38,588 nucleotides of DNA from Clostridia bacterium (lineage in GTDB: Bacteria > Bacillota > Clostridia > Christensenellales > CAG-138), in assembly GCA_017554455.1 (NCBI GenBank), contig JAFZIH010000009.1, forward strand, positions 1 through 38,588. The letters run 5' to 3'. Made by a program: the position numbers and the translations under genes. The notes under the pieces are model-generated. The model saw nothing but the letters and a program-made list of their open reading frames with translations. It was not told the DNA's origin and searched no databases. Positions 31,864-38,588 of this stretch are shown here, in pieces. Within the stretch, counting starts at the first letter, position 1. Each line of letters begins with the position of its first letter.

Positions 31864-33141
31864 TTATTCTTCCATCATTAGCCGAATGATCTCTTCGTCC
31901 GTTTTCTGCATGCCGCGGCTGGCGAGCTTGCCGACCGTCTCGATCGTGTGCTCCACGCCCTTCTTCACGATGCCGTCGCCGCCGAAAAACTGATTGCCGT
32001 CCTCGTACATTGCAAGGCCCAGAAGTCCGGCGTCGACCGCCGCCGCGATCTTTGCCGCGCAGCTTGCCTTCGCGCCGTCGCAGATGATGCCGGATGTGAC
32101 CGCGACCGCGTTGACCACGGTATGCGCGATCATTTCAAACCGTCCGCCTTTCAGGTACGCAATTCCCGCGCCCGCACCGACGCCCGCGCTGACCGCGCCG
32201 CAATAAGCGCTCAGCCGTCCGATGCCGGTCTTCAAGTGCGTGGTAATGAGGTTCGATACGCACAGCGCGCGCAAAAGCTCCTCGTGTGTTTTGCCGTTCT
32301 CACGCGCAAAGACGATGACCGGAACGGACGCTGTGATGCCCTGGTTGCCGCTGCCCGAGTTGATGACGACCGGCAGCTCGCAGCCGTTCATTCTCGCGTC
32401 GCTGCCCGCGGCAGCCCACGCACGCATCTTGTAATTGATGTCGTATTCTCTGCCGCGCAGGACCGTCTTTCCGATGTTAGCGCCGTAATTGCCCTTTAAG
32501 CCCTCCTCCGCGATCGCCATATTGTATGCGATCTGCCGTTCGAGCACGTCCCTGACGTCGTCAAGGTCGACCGAATCCGCAAAATCCACGATGTCTTCGA
32601 CCGAAAGGCACGTCCGATCCGTCAGACGATCGTCGCTCTTATCGGTCAGTTCCCGTTCCAAAAGGGTCTCGTTGTTGCGGGAGATCAACACGATATTCGT
32701 GTGATAATCGACGATGCGCACCGTCGCGCGATCCGCTCCCGCAAACGCGGTGATCCGGATATCGAAGATGCGTCCGGTGTCGGCGTGGCGGACTTCGATC
32801 GGCGCATGTTTGAGATATTCGGACATGGCTTTGATCTGTTCCGCGGTGACGTTTGCAAGCACCTCGAGCTCCGCGTTCGCGTCGCCCGCTACGGTACCCG
32901 CCGCCGCTGCCGCAGGGATGCCGCGAAGCCCGCCGGTATGGGGTACGACCACGCTCTTGACGTTCTTGATGATGTTGCCGGAAACCTCGATGAGCAGGCG
33001 TTTCGGCATGGAACCGAGCGTTTCACGCGCCTTCGCCGCGGCGTACGCGATGGCGATCGGCTCCGTGCAGCCCATCGCGGGGCGCAGTTCTTCCCGCATG
33101 ATCTGAATATATGCTCTGTATTGCTCGTTTGTGATGCGCAT
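31864..33141 (-). CDS. Cysteine desulfidase-like protein (UPF0597/YhaM-CyuA family)
   Basis: The family uses a [4Fe-4S] cluster to convert L-cysteine to pyruvate, sulfide and ammonia; it is related to the alpha subunit of iron-sulfur serine dehydratases. The 425-residue protein has Cys25 in MGCTEPIAIAYA, VPHTGGLRGI, NSGSGNQGITASVPV and the cysteine pair Cys354/Cys361 in ICDGAKASCA, plus a YCG cysteine, all candidate cluster ligands. I place the start at ATG 33141 with AGGAGGGGAG upstream. The open frame extends further but into the promoter. It is first in an operon with the M16C peptidase and D-lyxose isomerase. Confidence 0.88.
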   Translation of the reverse strand: MRITNEQYRAYIQIMREELRPAMGCTEPIAIAYAAAKARETLGSMPKRLLIEVSGNIIKNVKSVVVPHTGGLRGIPAAAAAGTVAGDANAELEVLANVTAEQIKAMSEYLKHAPIEVRHADTGRIFDIRITAFAGADRATVRIVDYHTNIVLISRNNETLLERELTDKSDDRLTDRTCLSVEDIVDFADSVDLDDVRDVLERQIAYNMAIAEEGLKGNYGANIGKTVLRGREYDINYKMRAWAAAGSDARMNGCELPVVINSGSGNQGITASVPVIVFARENGKTHEELLRALCVSNLITTHLKTGIGRLSAYCGAVSAGVGAGAGIAYLKGGRFEMIAHTVVNAVAVTSGIICDGAKASCAAKIAAAVDAGLLGLAMYEDGNQFFGGDGIVKKGVEHTIETVGKLASRGMQKTDEEIIRLMMEE

Positions 33142-33169
33142 GGTCTCCCCTCCTGTCTCTGATACTGCT

Positions 33170-33198
33170 ATTGTACCGATTTGTCCGCTTCCGGTCAA
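33170..33198 (-). promoter_or_regulatory. Promoter of the desulfidase-M16-lyxose isomerase operon
   Basis: TTGACC (33198-33193), a 17-base spacer and TACAAT (33175-33170) read leftward, about 29 bases before ATG 33141. Confidence 0.85.
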
Positions 33199-33253
33199 TT
33201 GCTTCGGCTCATTTTGTCGAAAAATGTGTGTATTCTGTCATTCAAACATATAT

Positions 33254-33283
33254 AAAAAAGGACCGTCCCCGAAGGAACGGTCC
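33254..33283 (-). terminator. Terminator of the cation/proton antiporter gene
   Basis: A 10-base stem (33260-33269 with 33274-33283, one G-U) closes with a TTCG tetraloop and is followed by TTTTTT on the minus strand, 20 bases after the stop codon. Confidence 0.92.
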
Positions 33284-33302
33284 GAAAAATGATGATTCCG
33301 TC

Positions 33303-34691
33303 TTACTTTGCCCCGGCTGCCTTTTTGGCGGCTCTTTTCTTTCTGCGCTCGATGATGCGTCGCGCGCGTTTCAAGCCGGTCGGCGTGATCGTCTGTTTGT
33401 CCACCGCCTCCTGGAACTTGTTCATGCGGCGGCTGCGTACGTCGACGGCGGAGGGCTGAATGTCCCCGGACTTGGTCAGCGCCCACTTGGTGAGCATCGG
33501 ACCGACCAGTTCATAGACGAGCACGCTGAACAGAATGATATTCTTGATCAGCACGCCGTCCGCGGTTCCGAGCTTCGCCGCGGTCACGCACATGCCGAGC
33601 GCGACGCCCGCCTGCGGCAGCAGCGTAATGCCCAGATACTTTTTCACGACCGGATCGGTTTTGGTCGCCGCGCAGCTTACGTAGGAGCCGACGTACTTGC
33701 CGACGGAACGCGCGAGGATATAGGTGACGCCGATCACCAGCACCGCGACGTTCAGGATGACGGAAAGCTCCAGCTCCGCGCCGCTCAGCACGAAGAACAG
33801 GGCGAACAGCGGCGCCGTCCATTTGTCCGCGCGCTCCATCAGATCGTGCGCGAGCGGACAGATGTTGCAGAACACTGTGCCGAGCATCATGCACACGAGG
33901 AGCGTGGAAAAGCGGATCTTCACGCCGCCGATCTCAAAGGAGAGCATGGACAGCGCGACCGTCAGCACCACGAACGCAATCGTCAGCGAAAGGCGGTTGG
34001 AATTGGAGAAGAACGTCCGTTCGAGGATCGTGAGCACCCATCCCAGAAGCGCGCCGAGCAGCAGCGACGCCACGATCTCAATCAGCGGCTCGACCAGGAT
34101 GCCGACAAGGTTCGTTTTGCCCGTGACGATGGACGTTGCGATCCCGAAGGACACGGCAAACACCGCAAGCCCGACCGCGTCGTCGAGCGCGACAACGGGC
34201 AGCAGGATATCCGTCAGCTTGCCTTTGGCTTTGTACTGGCGCACGACCATCAGCGTGGCGGCAGGCGCGGTCGCCGTTGCGATGGCGCCGAGCACAATCG
34301 TCGCTTCGACGGACATCATGTCCGGCATCAGAAAATGCAGGCCCAAAAGCGCAAGGTCGACCAGCAGCGTTGCGGCAAGCGCCTGAAAGATGCCGACGAC
34401 GATCGCCTGTTTGCCGATGGATTTCAGCTGAGAGAACAAAAACTCATTTCCGATGGAAAACGCGATGAAGCCGAGCGCCGTATTGCTGATCACGGACAGC
34501 CCCTCCACCTCTTCCGTGGTAGAAAACCCGACGCCGGGAATACCCAGTCTGCCGAGACAATACGGCCCGATGATGACACCCGCGATCAGAAACGCGGTGA
34601 CGTCCGGCAGCTGCAGCTTCAAAAGTTTGAAAACACGCGTCATCAGCAGTCCGATCAACAGCGCGAGCGCAGACGACAATAACGCGACCAT
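33303..34691 (-). CDS. Cation:proton antiporter (monovalent cation/H+ antiporter, CPA family)
   Basis: The 462-residue integral membrane protein has about 12 predicted helices. Na+/H+ exchanger blocks include LPDVTAFLIAGVIIGPYCLG, an LDDAVGLAVFAV segment with paired Asp residues of the ion-binding helix, and repeated LGA.ATATAPAATL. It should exchange Na+ or K+ for protons for pH and salt balance. The tail (about 430-462) is very basic (RRIIERRKKRAAKKAA) and cytoplasmic, with no RCK domain, unlike KefB/C. GGAGG precedes ATG 34691. It is a single-gene unit with its own promoter and terminator. The cation cannot be told from the sequence. Confidence 0.9.
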   Translation of the reverse strand: MVALLSSALALLIGLLMTRVFKLLKLQLPDVTAFLIAGVIIGPYCLGRLGIPGVGFSTTEEVEGLSVISNTALGFIAFSIGNEFLFSQLKSIGKQAIVVGIFQALAATLLVDLALLGLHFLMPDMMSVEATIVLGAIATATAPAATLMVVRQYKAKGKLTDILLPVVALDDAVGLAVFAVSFGIATSIVTGKTNLVGILVEPLIEIVASLLLGALLGWVLTILERTFFSNSNRLSLTIAFVVLTVALSMLSFEIGGVKIRFSTLLVCMMLGTVFCNICPLAHDLMERADKWTAPLFALFFVLSGAELELSVILNVAVLVIGVTYILARSVGKYVGSYVSCAATKTDPVVKKYLGITLLPQAGVALGMCVTAAKLGTADGVLIKNIILFSVLVYELVGPMLTKWALTKSGDIQPSAVDVRSRRMNKFQEAVDKQTITPTGLKRARRIIERRKKRAAKKAAGAK

Positions 34692-34726
34692 GTCATTTAC
34701 CTCCGATCCTTTTCACACAAAAACAG

Positions 34727-34755
34727 ATAATACTACTTTTCTTCCGAAAATGCAA
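34727..34755 (-). promoter_or_regulatory. Promoter of the antiporter gene
   Basis: TTGCAT (34755-34750), a 17-base spacer and TATTAT (34732-34727) read leftward, 35 bases before the ATG. Confidence 0.8.
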
Positions 34756-34824
34756 CATTGAAATAGGAATCAAATAAAAGCCCTCATCTGCCTCCTTCTT
34801 CCGCGCTTCTGCTCTGCACGGCAG

Positions 34825-34858
34825 AAAAAAAAGCTGATCCGCTATAGAGCCGGATCAG
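34825..34858 (-). terminator. Terminator of the secreted protease gene
   Basis: A perfect 8-base stem (34834-34841 with 34851-34858) and a 9-base loop are followed by a run of eight T residues on the minus strand after one C, about 40 bases past the stop codon. Confidence 0.88.
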
Positions 34859-34890
34859 TTTAAGAATGCGATTGCTTTTTATGTTGCTTT

Positions 34891-35130
34891 TACTTCGATC
34901 AGTTGCCGGGTTTCAGCGCTTTTGCCGCCATCGCGTAGCGATAAACCGCTGTCGCTGCGTTCACCGCCGTCGTGTTGTCCGAATAGTTTGCCATGATCGA
35001 TCTCACGTAGGACAGCGGAGACACCGTCATATTGGATTCAACACCGTCGCTGCCGATCGCCTTGACCGTGTAAACACTGTCATACTCATGCGCCGCGATG
35101 TTTTTGATCGATACCATATAGCGTCCGTCG
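34891..35130. repeat. Direct repeat copy 1: 3' end of secreted protease gene
   Basis: This 240-base stretch matches 38349-38588 at all but about 7 positions (roughly 97 percent identity by eye). It covers the last ~76 codons, the stop and a few bases beyond. The two copies are 3,458 bases apart and mark a tandem gene duplication. Confidence 0.9.
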
Positions 35131-38100
35131 GACTGCAGCGATACGCGGATCTTCTCGCCGTCTTCCGTGATCGGATTGCCGTTTGCCGTGAACGTGAATG
35201 TTCCGGTGTAGTCGGCCTTCGGCTTGAAGTAAACGCGCAGCTCCGTATCGCTGTCCCATACGAGCGTATACGTGATCTTCTGCATGTTCGTGCCGACCGT
35301 CTTATCAGTTGTATAGTTTGCAAGTCCCGTCTGCGCCGCGTTGATATCCGTCTCGGTGTAGTCGGTATAATGCTTATCCATCTCCGCATAGTCTTTTCCG
35401 AGCGTCCACGTTCTCTGCGTCGCAAGGAACGCCTGCAGGTAATGACCGTAGTCCGCCGTTGCCTCTGTCATGGCCTGTTCAGCTTCAGTGAACAGCTCCT
35501 TATTGTTATCGTACCCTTCTTTAAAGTACTTCTTGGCTGAGTATGTCTGTTCAATCGTCTTTGTCGTGCCGTTCTCTTTATACTTCAGCGTTGCGGTGAT
35601 GGTATCCGCCATCTCGATCGAACGCACATAGTAGGCGAACTGATAGTAGCCCTTATTGTTCGTCGGCATATCGGTGCTGAACGGGACGGATGCGGGTGCG
35701 CCGTCGGCGTTGCCGATCGTGAAGTTGACGCCTTCATATTTGTATACGGCGTTCTGCGGAAGGTCAAGGAAGAAGTATATGCCGATCTTTCCTTCCAAAG
35801 CCAGCGCATGTGTCTTGAACGCCGGAGCCGCGACGGTTCCGCCGATTTCGGTAGAATAGTAGTAATTCTCGGTCGGATTCTGCTTATAGAACTTGAATAC
35901 GCTTCCGTAGCGGGTCAGAGAAAAGCCCCACGAACCGCTGACCGCGACGTATGGGATGGAACCCGCGCTGTTGTTCTTGAGATACATCTCGTCGCCATCA
36001 ATCTCAAAGGTCCACGTGGTGTTGGCTTCCTGCATCTGCGGAAAAGCATAGAGCGCATAGGATGCGGATCCGCTGCCGGTGCTCTTGCTGCCGTAGTAAC
36101 TGCCCTCGGATACGCTCATGAGAGACAGACCGTAACTTGTGGCCGTGACCTCAAAGATGTAGGTGTCCAGCACGTTGCTTAAAGTCGTGCCGTCCCGCGT
36201 GATGCCGGTGTCTGTAAAGCGCGTAGACGCTCCGGTGGAAGTATTCTCAATGTTCGTGCCGCTTGTACCGGCGGACAGACCGGTCAGCGCGTATTCCGCA
36301 GTTCCGGTCTGCGGCGTCGCCACGAGGACGTACTTTCCGACCCATGTATCGGGCATGGCGGTGACGAGCTCATAGGTCACCGGCGCGTCGATGGCTTCCG
36401 CGCGCATATAAAGGGCATAGACCGCCGGGACCGAGGTCGTCAGCTTGAAGGTCGCGCCGGGCTGATAGAAAGCGGGCTTTTCCGCGGTCTCGGGCAACGG
36501 CGCGGTGACCCAGCCCAGAAAGCTCCAACCGTCGGCGTCAGGCGCAGAGGTCGGAAGCGCGATCTTATCGCCCGCAGTACCGGAAATCGTCTGATACACC
36601 GAGCCGAGCGCAACGCAGCGCAATTCCATGGGAACCGGATCCTCGGGAATATCTTTGGTGAAGGCCTTCACGCGATAGTTGCCGTCGCCGGACTTGTTGG
36701 TCCAGCCGCTGTCGCTGACACCCTTGAAATAGGAGGTATTGGGATGGGTCATATGGATGAGCCCCATGTGATAATACGTGTCCTCCTGGATCGTCGTATC
36801 ATACGCGACGTTGATATCATCGCCGGAGAAGGTGATCACGACGGCAAAGCGCTGTCCCGGGGTCAGGGTTACGGAATTATCCAGCTTGATGGTCTGATAG
36901 CCCCAGTAATCGAAGTTTCCCGTCTTGGTCGCGGCAAGCGTACCGGATGTGGGATCGTCTACGGCGCAGCCCGTGTAGACGTTTACGGTGTAGTCCGTGT
37001 TGTCGCCGTACAGTGCAAGCGCGATCGCTTCGAGCGTTTCGTTGCCGTTTGCGGTAAATACCTGTGCGATCGCATCGCCGGTGACCATCTCTTGGGAGTT
37101 ATAGTAGTTGCCGGAGCCGTCGTACTGGTAGTTGTGATCGTAGTTGTCCACGTCCTCCACGCTGAAAAACGAAATGTAGCTCGCGCAGGTGGCGGAGTCC
37201 TCATAGGAAACGTAGAAGTAGCCGTTGACGCCGATGTCGGTGCCCCAAGAGTTCTTGACGATCCAAGCGCCGTCGTTCTTGGGACGGTAACCCTGATTAA
37301 AGTTTTCCTTTGCGAAATTGTCGTCCCATCCCACCACGGTGACGTCGTGATCGGCGTAGTAAAAGCCGGGATCCTGATACGCAACCGCAGACTGGATCCA
37401 GCAGATGGTTCCGTTCGAGGTATTGACGCCGCCATGATAGGCAGTGCCTGCAGTGTTGCTGACACGAACGCCCATCGAGCCCGCGCCGTATTCCATGATA
37501 TGACGCTTGACCTCATCCACGTTGGATCCGAAGAAGTGCCGGACCGAAGTTACGTGCGCGACGTTGTTCTGATAGGCGTGTTCGCTGCCCAATCCTCCGG
37601 CGTTTGCGGAGCTGTACATCAAGGCGACGTCCGATTCGTCGGCAAGGCCTGTCCAACGCATCAAAGGATAGCTGACGAGCTCGCCCGTTCCGCCCGCTTC
37701 AAGAAAGTTTCCGTTCGCATGGCTGCTCAAAAAGTACGTCTTGTCGCCTGTCAGCATGCCCTCGGCGTCATAGGCGTCGGTGTACGTGTAATACGCAAGA
37801 TGATACTCCGACAGATTCAGATTCTGATCCGCGACCTGCCCGTTTTCGCCCACATGGACGCCGTACTTGATCATGTAAGCTTCGCAGCAAGCCGCCGCGC
37901 CGAACGTCCAACAGGTATTGTGATCGCCCTGATTTTTGACCGGGGTAATGTATCCGTAATCCCGGCTGTCATACGCTGCGGGCAGATTTGCCGTCATCAG
38001 CCCCTGCGAAGAGCCCGTAGAGAGCTTTACGTTTCCGTGCGGCTGTGCGGGCAGCAAGCCGAGCCCGTGCTGTGCGTATTCCCGTTCGTCCGTTTTTGAT

Positions 38101-38192
38101 TTGTCATCTTCGGCAAAAGTCGCGCCGACAAGACTGACGGCAAGGATCAAAGCCAGGAAAAGGGCAAGAATACGTTTCGGAAAAAGGTTCAT
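34899..38192 (-). CDS. Large secreted papain-like (C1) cysteine protease with lectin-like domain
   Basis: A 1,097-residue exported protein. A clear signal peptide (about 1-27: KR, hydrophobic core, AFA-like cut site ATFA-E) is followed by a C1A peptidase domain (about 70-345) with Cys94 (NTCWTFG), His282 (DHDVTVVGWDD) and Asn314 (KNSWG), the papain triad, plus the NQG oxyanion Gln. A lectin-like domain as seen in clostridial C1 proteases follows (about 365-505, SQEMVTGDAIAQVF ... GQRFAVVITF). After it come an InlB-like beta segment (about 525-600), a second beta-rich unit (about 605-790) and a C-terminal region without known name. No LPxTG or SLH anchor is seen. GGAGAC precedes ATG 38192. It may degrade proteins or host glycoproteins outside the cell. 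A near-identical paralogue lies just upstream at the window edge. Confidence 0.92.
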   Translation of the reverse strand: MNLFPKRILALFLALILAVSLVGATFAEDDKSKTDEREYAQHGLGLLPAQPHGNVKLSTGSSQGLMTANLPAAYDSRDYGYITPVKNQGDHNTCWTFGAAACCEAYMIKYGVHVGENGQVADQNLNLSEYHLAYYTYTDAYDAEGMLTGDKTYFLSSHANGNFLEAGGTGELVSYPLMRWTGLADESDVALMYSSANAGGLGSEHAYQNNVAHVTSVRHFFGSNVDEVKRHIMEYGAGSMGVRVSNTAGTAYHGGVNTSNGTICWIQSAVAYQDPGFYYADHDVTVVGWDDNFAKENFNQGYRPKNDGAWIVKNSWGTDIGVNGYFYVSYEDSATCASYISFFSVEDVDNYDHNYQYDGSGNYYNSQEMVTGDAIAQVFTANGNETLEAIALALYGDNTDYTVNVYTGCAVDDPTSGTLAATKTGNFDYWGYQTIKLDNSVTLTPGQRFAVVITFSGDDINVAYDTTIQEDTYYHMGLIHMTHPNTSYFKGVSDSGWTNKSGDGNYRVKAFTKDIPEDPVPMELRCVALGSVYQTISGTAGDKIALPTSAPDADGWSFLGWVTAPLPETAEKPAFYQPGATFKLTTSVPAVYALYMRAEAIDAPVTYELVTAMPDTWVGKYVLVATPQTGTAEYALTGLSAGTSGTNIENTSTGASTRFTDTGITRDGTTLSNVLDTYIFEVTATSYGLSLMSVSEGSYYGSKSTGSGSASYALYAFPQMQEANTTWTFEIDGDEMYLKNNSAGSIPYVAVSGSWGFSLTRYGSVFKFYKQNPTENYYYSTEIGGTVAAPAFKTHALALEGKIGIYFFLDLPQNAVYKYEGVNFTIGNADGAPASVPFSTDMPTNNKGYYQFAYYVRSIEMADTITATLKYKENGTTKTIEQTYSAKKYFKEGYDNNKELFTEAEQAMTEATADYGHYLQAFLATQRTWTLGKDYAEMDKHYTDYTETDINAAQTGLANYTTDKTVGTNMQKITYTLVWDSDTELRVYFKPKADYTGTFTFTANGNPITEDGEKIRVSLQSDGRYMVSIKNIAAHEYDSVYTVKAIGSDGVESNMTVSPLSYVRSIMANYSDNTTAVNAATAVYRYAMAAKALKPGN

Positions 38193-38255
38193 TTGTTGTC
38201 TCCTCGATCAGAATATAAGCCGGTCCGCCGATGCAGATGCAGACCGTTATTTACA

Positions 38256-38284
38256 ATATAACACATACAATACGGAATTGCTAA
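38256..38284 (-). promoter_or_regulatory. Candidate promoter of the secreted protease gene
   Basis: TTAGCA (38284-38279), a 17-base spacer and TTATAT (38261-38256) read leftward. The leader to ATG 38192 would be about 58 bases. The -35 is poor, so the call is tentative. Confidence 0.4.
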
Positions 38285-38293
38285 CCTTTTTTC

Positions 38294-38329
38294 AAAAAAC
38301 CGGTGCGGTCCCGGAAGGGACCGCACCGG
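38294..38329 (-). terminator. Terminator of the upstream paralogous protease gene
   Basis: A perfect 13-base GC-rich stem (38300-38312 with 38317-38329) with a 4-base loop is followed by TTTTTT on the minus strand, 28 bases after the partial gene's stop. Confidence 0.95.
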
Positions 38330-38348
38330 AGTCGGTTATGGTTATACT

Positions 38349-38588
38349 TACTTCGATCAGTTGCCGGGTTTCAGCGCTTTTGCCGCCATCGCGTAGCGAT
38401 AAACCGCTGTCGCTGCGTTCACCGCCGTCGTGTTGTCCGAATAGTTCGTCATGATCGATCTCACGTAGGACAGCGGAGACACCGTCATGACGGATTCAAC
38501 ACCGTCGCTGCCGATCGCCTTGACCGTGTAGACACTGTCATACTCATGCGCCGCGATGTTTTTGATCGATACCATGTAGCGTCCGTCG
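38349..38588. repeat. Direct repeat copy 2: 3' end of paralogous protease gene
   Basis: Pair of the repeat at 34891-35130, cut by the window edge, so its true length is unknown. Confidence 0.9.
38357..38588 (-). CDS. Partial gene: C terminus of a second secreted protease paralogue
   Basis: Only the last 76 residues and stop are inside the window; the gene continues beyond 38588. The visible part (DGRYMVSIKNIAAHEYDS ... YRYAMAAKALKPGN) differs from the neighbouring protease's C terminus at only two visible residues (T for A in SIMANYS, V for N in VESNMTV). That it too carries a C1 peptidase domain is inferred from this identity, not seen. Confidence 0.85.
   Translation of the reverse strand, partial: DGRYMVSIKNIAAHEYDSVYTVKAIGSDGVESVMTVSPLSYVRSIMTNYSDNTTAVNAATAVYRYAMAAKALKPGN

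Noticed and set aside
33171..34682. A 503-codon plus-strand frame opposite the antiporter
   Set aside because: Low-complexity Arg/Gln/Asp/His composition typical of the reverse complement of a membrane protein gene.
36744..38099. A 451-codon plus-strand frame opposite the secreted protease
   Set aside because: Antisense to a gene with signal peptide and intact papain triad.

Overview
The window looks like chromosome from a low-to-mid GC Gram-positive bacterium, most likely an uncultured gut Clostridia-type Firmicute. This is inferred from strong AGGAGG-type ribosome binding sites, clean TTGACA/TATAAT-type promoters, a Bacillota-style EI/HPr/EIIBCA phosphotransferase system, a cobalamin riboswitch and large secreted papain-like proteins. 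No 16S, marker phylogeny or database search was possible, so the lineage is a guess. Nearly all genes lie on the minus strand in a few tight operons. I found no rRNA, tRNA, insertion sequence, integrase, CRISPR array or transcription factor gene.

Positions 1-12,900 are a sugar and sugar-acid region. A complete cobalamin aptamer with its own promoter sits at the left edge and reads out of the window. Next comes a minus-strand PTS operon (sucrose-type EIIBCA, HPr, Enzyme I), a lone acylphosphatase on the plus strand, and a minus-strand operon of fructokinase, amylosucrase-like GH13 enzyme and Cof-type HAD phosphatase. A plus-strand GntP permease and glycerate kinase follow, then a GH32 sucrose-6-phosphate hydrolase. 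Together they can import sucrose as sucrose-6-P and split it, and can also split free sucrose and phosphorylate the fructose. The HPr carries Lys instead of Ser at position 46.

Positions 13,225-19,017 hold the most striking content. A TIR domain protein with one membrane segment and a C-terminal leucine-rich repeat domain (a Toll-receptor-like layout in inverted order) is transcribed divergently from two adjacent membrane proteins. Both of these end in RyR-type domains after RCK/TrkA-like regions. One has a perfect K+ channel filter (TVGYGD) and the other has a pore-like region without a filter. I read this as a candidate signalling or defence module that couples extracellular sensing, NAD-type TIR signalling and ion flux.

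Positions 19,095-28,200 are one long minus-strand operon led by rsgA. Behind it are seven genes of only two enzyme types, GNAT acetyltransferases and signal-peptide-less serine beta-lactamase-like hydrolases. They occur singly, in tandem or fused, and four of them share an unusual C-terminal domain of about 84 residues. The operon starts with a promoter, a 21-codon leader ORF and a strong terminator before rsgA, which suggests attenuation.

Positions 28,245-38,588 hold an operon of cysteine desulfidase-like protein, M16C peptidase and D-lyxose isomerase, then a CPA-type cation/proton antiporter. A very large secreted papain-like protease follows, and the 3' end of a second, nearly identical paralogue is cut by the right edge.
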